Notes under the pieces: model-generated
Database searches by the model: none
Told to the model about the DNA's origin: nothing
The model's input: only the letters and a program-made list of their open reading frames with translations
Shown: piece after piece, positions 44,049 to 52,736 of the stretch
How the letters are laid out: each line of letters opens with the position of its first letter
Numbering within the stretch: position 1 is the first letter of the stretch
Made by a program: the position numbers and the translations under genes
Source of the DNA: Fodinicurvata sediminis DSM 21159
GTDB lineage: Bacteria; Pseudomonadota; Alphaproteobacteria; Kiloniellales; DSM-21159
Direction: 5' to 3'
Length of the DNA stretch: 64,000 nt
NCBI RefSeq assembly: GCF_000420625.1
Contig: NZ_ATVH01000019.1
Coordinates: forward strand, 111,248 to 175,247

Positions 44049-45029
44049 GTGCATCTTTTGTGGTTGCTTATTAAGCGGCTTGGTCAGGGTATAGTAATTG
44101 TCCTGATCACCTCATTTATCATCTTTACCTTGTTAAGGGTGGTCCCAGGTGACCCAGCTCGGCTCATTGTTGGAGGTATGGCCCCTGATCACCTGGTCGA
44201 ACAGATGGCTGAGGATATGGGTCTCCGCGATCCGATACCTGTCCAGTATGTACGATATATGGGCAATCTGATTCAGGGCGATCTGGGGCAATCGTTTATC
44301 CGTCCTGCAAGTGGCGGAAGCATGGGCGGATCCGCTTTCGATGATGCGACACGGAGTGACCGTGCAGAGGTTTTTGACATTATTATGGAAAGGTTGCCTC
44401 TGACCCTTCAGTTGGCAGCCCTAGCATTGATATTTGCATTAATAATTTCATTGCCTCTAGGGATTATGGCTGGGTTAAATCCAGGAAAATGGCAAGATAA
44501 GATTGCATTCTATACGGGATCATTATTTGTATCTATTCCAAATTTTTGGCTTGGAATTGTTCTTATACTAGTAGTTTCAGTACAATTAGGTCTGCTTCCG
44601 GCGATTGGTTATAAGGGCTTTGCCTATTCGATTCTGCCTGCTTTGGTCCTTTCGGTAGAAATTATTCCGTTCATCATTCGTACGGTTTCCGTCTCCGTAA
44701 GCCAAGTTATGCAAGAACAATTTGTGACAGTTGGGCCTGCAAGAGGGCTCCCCAGAAATCAGATTATTTACCGTCATGCATTACCAAATGCTGCAGTCCC
44801 ACTCCTTAATCTTCTCGGAATACAACTTTCAACATTATTGGGCGGTGTAGTTGTTGTAGAATTTATTTTTGATTACCCTGGTATTGGACTTCTCACAATA
44901 CAGTCAGTATTACAAAGAGATTTTCCAATAATTCAAGGTATAGCAATTCTTACTTCTGCTATTTTCGTTTTAATTAATGTTTTTGTAGATATAGTTGCGG
45001 CTGCGATTGACCCAAGGTTAGGTAACTGA
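44049..45029 (+). CDS. dppB: ABC transporter permease (DppB-like), system B
   Basis: 326 residues, six membrane helices, GTG start. DppB pattern VITSFIIFTLLRVVPGDPARLIVGG, EAA loop VGPARGLPRNQIIYRHALPNAAVPL, and VVEFIFDYPGIGLLTIQSV. A loop of about 30 residues (IRPASGGSMGGSAFDDATRSDRAEVFD) is longer than in system A. From about 44390 to 45180 the DNA is AT-rich compared with the rest of the operon. Confidence 0.9.
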   Translation: MHLLWLLIKRLGQGIVIVLITSFIIFTLLRVVPGDPARLIVGGMAPDHLVEQMAEDMGLRDPIPVQYVRYMGNLIQGDLGQSFIRPASGGSMGGSAFDDATRSDRAEVFDIIMERLPLTLQLAALALIFALIISLPLGIMAGLNPGKWQDKIAFYTGSLFVSIPNFWLGIVLILVVSVQLGLLPAIGYKGFAYSILPALVLSVEIIPFIIRTVSVSVSQVMQEQFVTVGPARGLPRNQIIYRHALPNAAVPLLNLLGIQLSTLLGGVVVVEFIFDYPGIGLLTIQSVLQRDFPIIQGIAILTSAIFVLINVFVDIVAAAIDPRLGN

Positions 45030-45030
45030 A

Positions 45031-45951
45031 ATGTCTGCAATTAAAGAAAGAAACGTATCAGGTGAAAATTACATCTCAAAAAAAAGAGATTCTATTTTTT
45101 TCCGAATAATAGAGACAGCGCTTAAATCATATGAGTGTCGTGTCGGTCTTTTTATAATTACCTCTCTTTTAGTTATTGCGATTTTTTATCCGTGGGTCAT
45201 TGGTGACGATGGCACAACCATGAACATACAGATGCGATTCACGCCCCCCATCCCCATGGAGGGATCCAGCTGGTTGCATCCATTCGGAACCGATCAGATG
45301 GGTCGGGACCTCCTCGTCAGATCATTGATTGGCCTGCAGTATTCCATGATTATTGGCCTATCTACCGTGATATTGATGTTTGTGATCGGTTGCGCCATCG
45401 GCTTGATAGCAGGCTTTAAGGGCGGTTGGGTGGACACCGTCTTGATGCGCCTTACTGACGCTCAGCTGTCTATCCCGATGATTATTCTGGCGATAACGAT
45501 CCTAGGGGTCTCCCGTCCAACGATACCGGCAATCATTGTTGTCTTAGCATTAGCGGGCTGGCCACTTTATGCGCGCGTTGCTCGCTCCATCGCCATGTCC
45601 GAACGTAATCGGGAATACGTGCGAGCGGCCCGGGTAATCGGTGCATCAGAGTTGAGGATCATGTTGCTTCTGATCGCTCCGAATGTGCTACCGCCAATCG
45701 CGTTTGTAGCTGTACTTGATATTGCCCGGATAATCATTTTCGAAGCAATCCTCGGGTTTCTTGGGTTGGGGGTTCAACCTCCAACGCCAACTTTCGGTAA
45801 TACAATTGCAGATGCCCGAAAGTACCTCATGAATGCTTGGTGGATTGCCACCATGCCTGGACTGCTTCTCGTTATTTCGCTCACAAGCATAAACCTGGTT
45901 GGAGCCTCGCTCGAACGTGCCAGGAATAAGATCTACGGTGGCAGTCAATAA
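45031..45951 (+). CDS. dppC: ABC transporter permease (DppC-like), system B
   Basis: 306 residues with the long cytosolic lead of DppC and about six helices. Marks: HPFGTDQMGRDLLVRSLIGLQYSMIIGL, EAA loop RAARVIGASELRIMLLLIAPNVLPP, and LGLGVQPPTPTFGNTIADARKYL. Starts 1 bp after the DppB stop. Its first 150 bp are AT-rich, matching the end of dppB. Confidence 0.9.
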   Translation: MSAIKERNVSGENYISKKRDSIFFRIIETALKSYECRVGLFIITSLLVIAIFYPWVIGDDGTTMNIQMRFTPPIPMEGSSWLHPFGTDQMGRDLLVRSLIGLQYSMIIGLSTVILMFVIGCAIGLIAGFKGGWVDTVLMRLTDAQLSIPMIILAITILGVSRPTIPAIIVVLALAGWPLYARVARSIAMSERNREYVRAARVIGASELRIMLLLIAPNVLPPIAFVAVLDIARIIIFEAILGFLGLGVQPPTPTFGNTIADARKYLMNAWWIATMPGLLLVISLTSINLVGASLERARNKIYGGSQ

Positions 45952-45968
45952 TGAACGGGGGACCAATC

Positions 45969-47789
45969 ATGAGCCCAAAAGCCGATTACGTGCTAACCGT
46001 AGACAATCTGTCGATTGGGGTGGAGCGGCCAGACAGGATCGATCCAGTTCTCAAGAATATTTCCTTCGAAGTGAGGGAAGGGCAGATTCTTGGTGTGATC
46101 GGAGAGAGTGGCTCTGGCAAGAGCGTGCTGGCGAGAGCTCTGATCAATTGGCTTAGCAGCCCTTTGAAGGCTACGGGCGGTTCCGTGAAGTTCAAAGGTT
46201 CAGAACTGCTGACCAATGACAGGAGAATTGCTGAGGAGGTACGCGGGCGAAAGATCGGGTATATTGGATCCAACCCTACATCATCGCTTGATCCAACGCT
46301 TTCAGTTGGCTCGCAACTTGTGGAAAAACTCCGAGCGGTTAAGTCAGGCATGGGTAAGCAAGCTGCGGAAAAGAAGGTCATTGATCTTCTATCCGCAGTG
46401 AAAATTCCAAGTGCATCTGAACGCTTTCATGAATACCCCTTTCAGTTTTCGGGCGGCATGATGCAGCGTGTAATGATCGTGGATGCCCTCTTGAGCAATC
46501 CTGAGCTTTTGATCTGTGATAACATCACACAGCCACTTGATGTAACAGTTGGCGCGCAGATTATAAGATTGATTCAATCGCTACGGTCGGATTTCAACAC
46601 GGCGATTATTTTTATCTCGTCTTCACTTCCGGTTGCACGGGACGTGGCGGATGAAATAATTGTCTTGCACGAGGGCGCGGTTATTGAGCAGCAGTCACCA
46701 GATGCACTGGTTTCCAGGCCTCAAAATACCTATACGATTGATCTACTCCAGAAGCTGCCAAAAATCTGGTCGATTGAAGATCCTCCAAAAATTTATCACG
46801 AGAATGCTGGCGTGATCATGGAAGTTGCGGAGGCCAGCCGAACCTACAAAACGAAAAAGAAGGGCACCCTAGCCACATACAATCATGTTCGGGCTGTGCG
46901 GAACGTAAGCCTGGATATTCGTGCGGGTGAAAATTTTGGGATCGTTGGAGAATCCGGTTGCGGCAAGTCTACATTGACTCGTCTATTGGCGTGGCTTGAA
47001 AGACCGGACACCGGTTCCATTACCTTTGCAGGCAAAAACCTTGAAGATATCAGTCGAAAGGAGCTCTTCAGGCTTAGGAGCGAATTCCAGTTGCTGTTGC
47101 AGGATCCATACAATTCACTTCCTCAGCGCATGGCAATTGGGCGAATCATCGAGGAGTCCTTGCGGATACACGGTAGCAAGAAAGACAAGGATATTCGTGC
47201 AGAAGTTGAGAATACCATGAACGAGGTAGGCTTGTCTCCCAGTCTATACAATGAGCTACCCATCGGACTCAGTGCGGGACAGCGCCAACGTATTGCAATT
47301 GCCCGTGCGCTCATATTGCAGCCAAAGTTGATGATCTTGGATGAAACGTTGAGTTCCTTGGATCAAAGCGAGCAAAGCAGTCTCCTGGCGCTTTTTGAGC
47401 GGCTCCAGGAAGACCATCAGTTAACCTATATCTTTATTTCTCATGACCTTGCGATGGTGCGTCGTACCTGCAATCGCATCGCTGTGATGTACCTAGGTGA
47501 AGTGGTTGAGCTGGCTGACAATCATACACTTTTTTTCGATCCACAGCACCCCTATACGCGCGCATTGCTAAGTGCTGTTCCGACTCTCGAACAGCATCCC
47601 TATGACAGCGATAAGGTTCTGCTTGAGGGTGAACCACCAAGCCCAATCGATCTGCCAGTGGGCTGTAGCTTCAGGACCCGCTGTCCCGACGCGTTTCAAC
47701 GGTGCGAAGTCGAGGATCCCGGATTGTATGACTATGGCGGTGGCTGTGAAGCAGCCTGTTTTCTCCTGGATAAAGAGAGGGTTGGCTAA
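45969..47789 (+). CDS. Fused two-domain ABC ATPase (DppDF-like) with degenerate first domain, system B
   Basis: 606 residues, two ATPase domains in one chain. An ATG at 45951 overlaps the permease stop, but GGGGGA before 45969 favours the latter. Domain 1: Walker A GESGSGKS (45-52) and signature FSGGMMQR are kept, but the Q-loop Gln is Ser101 (IGSNPTSSLDP), the Walker B Glu is Asn185 (LLICDNITQPLD) and the H-loop His is Ser218 (FISSSL). Domain 2 has all motifs: [49 protein letters not shown]. One of the two hydrolysis sites should thus be inactive. Confidence 0.9.
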   Translation: MSPKADYVLTVDNLSIGVERPDRIDPVLKNISFEVREGQILGVIGESGSGKSVLARALINWLSSPLKATGGSVKFKGSELLTNDRRIAEEVRGRKIGYIGSNPTSSLDPTLSVGSQLVEKLRAVKSGMGKQAAEKKVIDLLSAVKIPSASERFHEYPFQFSGGMMQRVMIVDALLSNPELLICDNITQPLDVTVGAQIIRLIQSLRSDFNTAIIFISSSLPVARDVADEIIVLHEGAVIEQQSPDALVSRPQNTYTIDLLQKLPKIWSIEDPPKIYHENAGVIMEVAEASRTYKTKKKGTLATYNHVRAVRNVSLDIRAGENFGIVGESGCGKSTLTRLLAWLERPDTGSITFAGKNLEDISRKELFRLRSEFQLLLQDPYNSLPQRMAIGRIIEESLRIHGSKKDKDIRAEVENTMNEVGLSPSLYNELPIGLSAGQRQRIAIARALILQPKLMILDETLSSLDQSEQSSLLALFERLQEDHQLTYIFISHDLAMVRRTCNRIAVMYLGEVVELADNHTLFFDPQHPYTRALLSAVPTLEQHPYDSDKVLLEGEPPSPIDLPVGCSFRTRCPDAFQRCEVEDPGLYDYGGGCEAACFLLDKERVG

Positions 47790-47818
47790 CTCTGGATGTG
47801 TAACTGGAATTTGTACCG

Positions 47819-48577
47819 ATGCTGAGCCAGCCGCGTTTGGATGAGATCATGAAACTTCTCAGGCTCGATCGCCGTGTTTCCGTGTCAGATCTTGTAGAAA
47901 AACTTCAGGTATCGGACGAGACGATAAGGCGTGACCTGAAGCATCTGGAAGAACAAGGGGATTTGCGTCGTGTGCATGGGGGCGCCATTCTGCCGAAGTT
48001 GACCGAAGAACAGCCTATAGATGTTCGTGGTCGCATCAAACAGCGTGAAAAATCAAAGCTTTCCCAGTATGCAGCAGGCTGTGTTCATGAAGGTATGTCC
48101 GTATTTCTTGATACAGGTACTACTACACTCGCTCTCTCGCATAGATTAATTCAATATAATAACCTTACGGTAGTAACCAACTCCCTAGACATCGCTCACG
48201 AACTGGTTTCGAAAAGCGAAAACAAGGTAACGATACTTCCTGGTGATATTAGGCGGAACGATAATGCCGTCGTTGGCTACAGTGCGGTCAAGGCAGCATC
48301 TTGGCGATTTTACGACGTTGCGTTCATGGGCATCGCCGCAATTGATCCCATACTCGGCTTCATGGATTACGAAGAGGATGAAGCGGAAATCCGACGGGCG
48401 GTCATAGCCCAGTCGGGTAAGTCGATAATCCTTGCAGATGACAGCAAGTTTGGCCGGAAGACGCACATCAGGACCTGTTCAATATCTGATGTCGATCGGG
48501 TCATAACCAACAAAAAGCCAAAAGAGGAGTACCTGAAGTGCTTCTCGGATGCTGGTGTGGAGATAGTCTATGAATAG
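47819..48577 (+). CDS. DeoR family transcriptional regulator
   Basis: 252 residues. N-terminal DeoR helix-turn-helix: RLDEIMKLLRLDRRVSVSDLVEKLQVSDETIRRDLKHLEEQGDLRRVHGGAIL (about 6-58). The C-terminal sugar-phosphate-isomerase-like domain carries DTGTTTLALSHRL and ILADDSKFGRK, the usual effector-pocket blocks. DeoR proteins mostly sense phosphorylated metabolites, which fits the two kinases downstream. Overlaps the hydrolase gene by 8 bp. Confidence 0.9.
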   Translation: MLSQPRLDEIMKLLRLDRRVSVSDLVEKLQVSDETIRRDLKHLEEQGDLRRVHGGAILPKLTEEQPIDVRGRIKQREKSKLSQYAAGCVHEGMSVFLDTGTTTLALSHRLIQYNNLTVVTNSLDIAHELVSKSENKVTILPGDIRRNDNAVVGYSAVKAASWRFYDVAFMGIAAIDPILGFMDYEEDEAEIRRAVIAQSGKSIILADDSKFGRKTHIRTCSISDVDRVITNKKPKEEYLKCFSDAGVEIVYE

Positions 48578-49826
48578 TCCTGAGAAGCTTCATTCTCATT
48601 TCTTCGATCTTTTCGAGAATATATCAGTTTTCGGTTCGACGCCCGCGGGAGGACTTACACGTCTGGCGGCCAGCCAAGAAGATGGTGAAGCCAGGGACTG
48701 TCTGTGCTGTTGGCTTAAAGACAATGGCTTTGAGCTCCGGATCGATCGGGTCGGGAACATTTTTGGGCTCAAGGAATGGCACGAGGGCAAGCCTTGGGTG
48801 CTCGTTGGATCACATTTGGACAGTCAGCCCAAAGGTGGGCGCTTGGATGGCACTTACGGGGTAATCGCTGGAGCAATCGCAGCAGCGGAAGTCTCAAGAC
48901 GTATCGAAGCCGAAGGACAGGTGCCCGAATACAACCTGGCCGTTGTCGATTGGACAAATGAGGAAGGAGCGCGATTTCAGCCCAGTTTGATCGGAAGTGG
49001 CTGCTTTGTGGGTAAACTAGACAAGCAGGAAATGCTGGCGGTCACTGACGACCAGGGAATAAGCCTGCAGTCCGCCTTGGAAGCTATCGGATATCTGGGT
49101 GAGGACACGTTTGATGAAGAGATCGCCGCCTATGCCGAAATCCATATAGAGCAAGGCCGTATACTCGAAGAAAACAAGATTCCCATAGGTGTCGTCTCTC
49201 GCAATTGGGCGGCGTTGAAAGCCCAAGTTACTTTTCATGGTAATCAGGCACATACCGGGCCCACCCGTATGCCAGAGAGACGGGATGCACTCTATGCCTC
49301 GGCTGAGTTGATCCGCTTTGTGCGTCAATTGGCTGAAGGGCGTGAAGATAACTTGCATACCTCAGTCGGCCGCCTGGAGGTCGAACCAAACTCGCCGAAT
49401 GTAGTTCCGGCTCTCACCAAAGCATATGTAGAACTGCGTTCACTTGATGAAGGGTTGCTTGGGGAACTTAACAAGCAATTGAACCAGAAGGTTGAAGAAA
49501 TCAGCCTAATGACTGGTTGCAAGTCAGATATAGTCAATTCCGTTTTGAGACCAGTTTTCCATTTTAACGAAACGGGTGTTCAATTTGCAAAACAGGCCAG
49601 CAAGGCAGCTGGTTATGATTGCATGGAGATCGATACCGTGGCGGGTCATGACGCAGTCTCCCTTGCCAGTGTTTGCAACTCAATTTTGCTGTTCGTTCCC
49701 AGCAATGACGGTATCAGTCACAACGAAGGCGAAAAGACCCGTCCAGAAGACCTCGCGGCCGGTGTCGATGTCATGGCCGAGCTCCTTCACGGTTTGTGTA
49801 TCGGGAATAAAACGAACGAACGGTAG
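48570..49826 (+). CDS. M20 family amidohydrolase (carbamoylase/allantoate amidohydrolase-like)
   Basis: 418 residues, two-metal peptidase-like hydrolase. Marks of the N-carbamoyl-L-amino acid hydrolase branch: LVGSHLDSQPKGGRLDGTYGV (metal His and Asp), NEEGARFQPSLIGSG (bridging Glu), AEIHIEQGRILE, and FHGNQAHTGPTRMPERRDAL in the dimer domain. Removes carbamoyl or formyl-like groups from an N-substituted amino acid, releasing ammonia and CO2 in the carbamoyl case. It pairs with the amidase upstream, suggesting stepwise hydrolysis of an amide or ureido compound. Confidence 0.9.
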   Translation: MNSPEKLHSHFFDLFENISVFGSTPAGGLTRLAASQEDGEARDCLCCWLKDNGFELRIDRVGNIFGLKEWHEGKPWVLVGSHLDSQPKGGRLDGTYGVIAGAIAAAEVSRRIEAEGQVPEYNLAVVDWTNEEGARFQPSLIGSGCFVGKLDKQEMLAVTDDQGISLQSALEAIGYLGEDTFDEEIAAYAEIHIEQGRILEENKIPIGVVSRNWAALKAQVTFHGNQAHTGPTRMPERRDALYASAELIRFVRQLAEGREDNLHTSVGRLEVEPNSPNVVPALTKAYVELRSLDEGLLGELNKQLNQKVEEISLMTGCKSDIVNSVLRPVFHFNETGVQFAKQASKAAGYDCMEIDTVAGHDAVSLASVCNSILLFVPSNDGISHNEGEKTRPEDLAAGVDVMAELLHGLCIGNKTNER

Positions 49827-49871
49827 AGCGAGAACCGAACAGGAAATCAATTAAAGTGCAGTGAGGTTATC

Positions 49872-50831
49872 ATGAGGAAGTTCGGAGAGGCGTCAGATAA
49901 CGAAGACATACGTCTGGAAGGTGCTTTGCAGGCATTCAAGGGAGACGAGGTTTCGGATATACAATACGACAACGAAACCGTTCCTGTCGCGTCCCCGATA
50001 AGACGAGCGACTGATTGGGCAGGGTATAGAGTGGAGACCTCATCGGGACCCGTCTGGGCAAAAGTTCTCTACGAAGACATGATCCCTCATGTCGATTTTC
50101 AAACAGCTCTGCAAGCCAGCACTCAAGCAGCCAAGGATAATCTGGCGCCTGAAGTGCTCGCACATGATCCCGATAAAAAGGTCATTCTCTTCGAGTATCT
50201 CGGCTCTCCTTGGAAATGGTGCCGGGTCAACGACCTTCAGAGGATAGACAGGATAGGCAAACTGATTAATTCAAAACGCGCGTTCCATAAAGGAATGGCT
50301 CTGAACAGGGAACGTGACATTTTCAAAGAAGTTCAGGAACTCTTGGAGAGCTGTAACAGGCAGAAGGTTGAATTACCTGAAGATATCGAGTGGTTGAAAC
50401 TTAACATCGGTTATGCGGAACAAGCGGTTGAAGCAGCTGGTCGAGATCGTGCGCCTGTCCATGGGGATGGTGCGGCTTCGAATGTCATGCGGACTCCTGA
50501 AGGTGAAATCAAGTTGTTGGACTTTGATTCAGCAGGTAACAGCGATCCCTATTTCGATGTGGCAACGACATTGGTTGAACTCTGTGAGTTTGATGATGAG
50601 TGGGAACAAGCTGTGGAGTTGGTTGAGGGGAAGCCTCGGCGGGATGTTCTTGCTCGTTGCCGTCTCTACGCGATTGCGGATGACATAAGATGGGGTTTAT
50701 GGGGGCTTTGCATGGCAACGAGTTCTCCAAGAAAAGATATTGAATTCTTCAAGTATGGTCAGTGGAGGTTGCTGCGTGGACGGTATAGTCTGCACGACTC
50801 CCGCTTCGAAGCATGGTTGAGACAGGTATAA
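49872..50831 (+). CDS. APH/choline-kinase-like phosphotransferase 1
   Basis: 319 residues. Kinase-like fold: a lysine in WAKVLYED (ATP contact), catalytic loop VHGDGAASNV (His-x-Asp-x4-Asn, about 198-207) and metal Asp in LLDFDSAG. This family phosphorylates hydroxyls of amino alcohols, amino sugars, hydroxy amino acids or antibiotics. Its place in a catabolic operon argues for a metabolic, not resistance, role. It is 45 bp after the hydrolase and 32 bp before a paralogue. Confidence 0.83.
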   Translation: MRKFGEASDNEDIRLEGALQAFKGDEVSDIQYDNETVPVASPIRRATDWAGYRVETSSGPVWAKVLYEDMIPHVDFQTALQASTQAAKDNLAPEVLAHDPDKKVILFEYLGSPWKWCRVNDLQRIDRIGKLINSKRAFHKGMALNRERDIFKEVQELLESCNRQKVELPEDIEWLKLNIGYAEQAVEAAGRDRAPVHGDGAASNVMRTPEGEIKLLDFDSAGNSDPYFDVATTLVELCEFDDEWEQAVELVEGKPRRDVLARCRLYAIADDIRWGLWGLCMATSSPRKDIEFFKYGQWRLLRGRYSLHDSRFEAWLRQV

Positions 50832-50863
50832 AATAAACAGGAGAAGTTCAGGGAGTATTTGCC

Positions 50864-51799
50864 ATGCGCAAACTAGGTAACGCACAGAACGAAGCCGAGC
50901 AGGATCTGGAAGCGGCAGTTCAAAAGATACCGGAGTGGTTGGTCCAGGAAGTTCATTACGAGCCGGTGAACGGGGGCATCAGCAATGCCAACTGGCGGGT
51001 TCGTGTCAGCGGGTGTGAGGTAGATTATTTTGTAAAAGTGCCAGGAAAAGGCACTGAAATGTTTATTGATCGAAACGCCGCGCACGACGGCAGTGTCAAA
51101 GCGGCGGAGTGTGGTTTCGGTGCGCCAGTTTATCAGTTCATTGAAGATGACGGCATCGAGATTTTTCATTTTGTCGAGGGATTCAGGACATCGACAAACA
51201 ATGATTTCCTGGACGAGGATGTTCGTACAAACGCGCTAAAAGCTCTTAAGGCGTTTAATTCACAGAAGCCTCTGAGCCTTACAAAGACGGTCTTCGACAT
51301 GATCGAGGAGCATCTGCAACAGGTGGAGGATTTGGGAGGGCACAATCCCCCCGACATTTGGTGGTTACGGGAACAGTATCGATTGGCGCGTGAAGCACTG
51401 GAGGCTTCCGGCCTCGATCTGGTTCCCTGCATGAATGATACCCTTGCAGGCAATTTCATGCTCGATGAGAACAAGAATATCATGCTGGTGGATTTCGAGT
51501 ATGCTTCGAACAACGACCCTTTCTATGAGTTGGGGTTATGGTTCGGAGAGATGTTCTTTCCGCCCACTGTCGAAATGGAGCTTCTGGAAGAGTATTTCGG
51601 CAGGGTAGATGATCGAATTATCGCGCGCCTGAATGTTGGGAAAGCCCTGGCGGATCTTAAGTGGTCAACCTGGGCTATGGTACAGAGTCAGGTTTCGAAG
51701 CTGGATTTTGATTTTCACAAGTACGGAATCTGGAAGCACATGCGCGCTCGCCAGATGATGCATGATCCTCGCTGGGAAGGCTGGTTGCGTACAGTCTGA
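50864..51799 (+). CDS. APH/choline-kinase-like phosphotransferase 2
   Basis: 311 residues, paralogue of the preceding gene (similar start MRKLGNAQNE / MRKFGEASDN and similar end WEGWLRTV / FEAWLRQV). The N-terminal glycine loop NGGISNANWRVRV, ATP lysine in YFVKVPGKG and metal Asp in LVDFEYAS (Asp210) are kept, and the loop reads MNDTLAGN (190-197): Asp192 and Asn197 remain but the usual His is Met190. Resembles choline kinase/LicA-type proteins. May be active with altered chemistry or act as a partner of kinase 1. Ends the operon. Confidence 0.82.
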   Translation: MRKLGNAQNEAEQDLEAAVQKIPEWLVQEVHYEPVNGGISNANWRVRVSGCEVDYFVKVPGKGTEMFIDRNAAHDGSVKAAECGFGAPVYQFIEDDGIEIFHFVEGFRTSTNNDFLDEDVRTNALKALKAFNSQKPLSLTKTVFDMIEEHLQQVEDLGGHNPPDIWWLREQYRLAREALEASGLDLVPCMNDTLAGNFMLDENKNIMLVDFEYASNNDPFYELGLWFGEMFFPPTVEMELLEEYFGRVDDRIIARLNVGKALADLKWSTWAMVQSQVSKLDFDFHKYGIWKHMRARQMMHDPRWEGWLRTV

Positions 51800-52046
51800 T
51801 ACCCTGGATTTGGTTATACGACGCGGTGTCTCAATTCCTGCACCATTTGGAAGAGGAGGCAGAGAAACGTGACGTTTGCTTGACCTGTCCTCAAAAGCTT
51901 AATCCAATAGCGTCTGGTATCATTGTCTTTTCACGTGGTAGTGCCTGCGTAGTGCAAGGGCCACCCCCGAAGCATATTCCCTGTACGCCACGGTGATGAC
52001 CCTCGCTGGCTTCAAGTGCGTGCCATTGCAGGTCAGTGGTGCCTGC

Positions 52047-52736
52047 CTATTCGTTGTCTCCGACATCCGGACGCGGGTCTTCAACGAAGCCATCCGCGTT
52101 CGGCATCTCGATCTCGGCCATGGAGTCCGCGTCGAGCGTGGTCTCGGGATCATCCGAAATAATGCCAGCACGTCCCAGGATATAAGCGCTGATCGCGTAA
52201 ACTTCGTCTGGCGACAAGGAACCAGGCGACTGTAGCGGCATGGCGCGGTGCACATAGTCGTAAAGCGTGCTGGCATAAGGCCAGTAGCTTTCAACCGTCT
52301 TGACGGGGCTGTCATCTGCCAAAGTTCCACGGCCACCCAGGAGCGCAGGGGCGCCGAGCTCGCTGACGCCCTCCATGTCTGACCCATGACAGGCGGCGCA
52401 GGCCTGGTCATAGGCCGTTTTGCCATCCGCAAAGGTCCCGCTGCCTTCTGGTAAGCCTTGGCCGTCCGGCATCACATCAATATCAATTGCCGAAATCTGC
52501 TCTTCCGTGGCGGGCTGGCCGATGCCAAAGGCATTCGAGGAAATATCTATATCACCTACAGTCTCAGCGCTGGATTTCGGTGGTTCCATGGGGGCGCGTT
52601 CGCCTGTCTCCTCCAGCCTCTCCGGCAGTGCCGCTGATGTGCGCTCCGTTGTGTCTCCGTTCCCGGACTCATCGGCAAGCAAGGGGCTTGTTGCCAGTGC
52701 GATGGCACAGACAACAGTCAAATTACGCATGAACAT
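52047..52736 (-). CDS. soxD: SoxD-like monohaem cytochrome c subunit
   Basis: 229 residues with a signal peptide (MFMRNLTVVCAIALATSPLLA). One haem c site CAACH at 113-117, axial Met in HRAMPLQSPGSL (Met166), and the SoxD-type ending SYWPYASTLYDYVHRAMPL ... SPDEVYAISAYILGRAGI. Classical SoxD is about 380 residues with two haems; this is a short one-haem form. It follows soxC with a 14-bp overlap and a strong GGAGGTGA ribosome site. Passes electrons from SoxC to the respiratory chain in the periplasm. Confidence 0.85.
   Translation of the reverse strand: MFMRNLTVVCAIALATSPLLADESGNGDTTERTSAALPERLEETGERAPMEPPKSSAETVGDIDISSNAFGIGQPATEEQISAIDIDVMPDGQGLPEGSGTFADGKTAYDQACAACHGSDMEGVSELGAPALLGGRGTLADDSPVKTVESYWPYASTLYDYVHRAMPLQSPGSLSPDEVYAISAYILGRAGIISDDPETTLDADSMAEIEMPNADGFVEDPRPDVGDNE

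Noticed and set aside
51800..52046. Possible small gene or IS scrap between kinase 2 and soxD
   Set aside because: A frame on the minus strand (51920-52432) overlaps soxD and has no domain; the rest of the gap shows nothing I can support.
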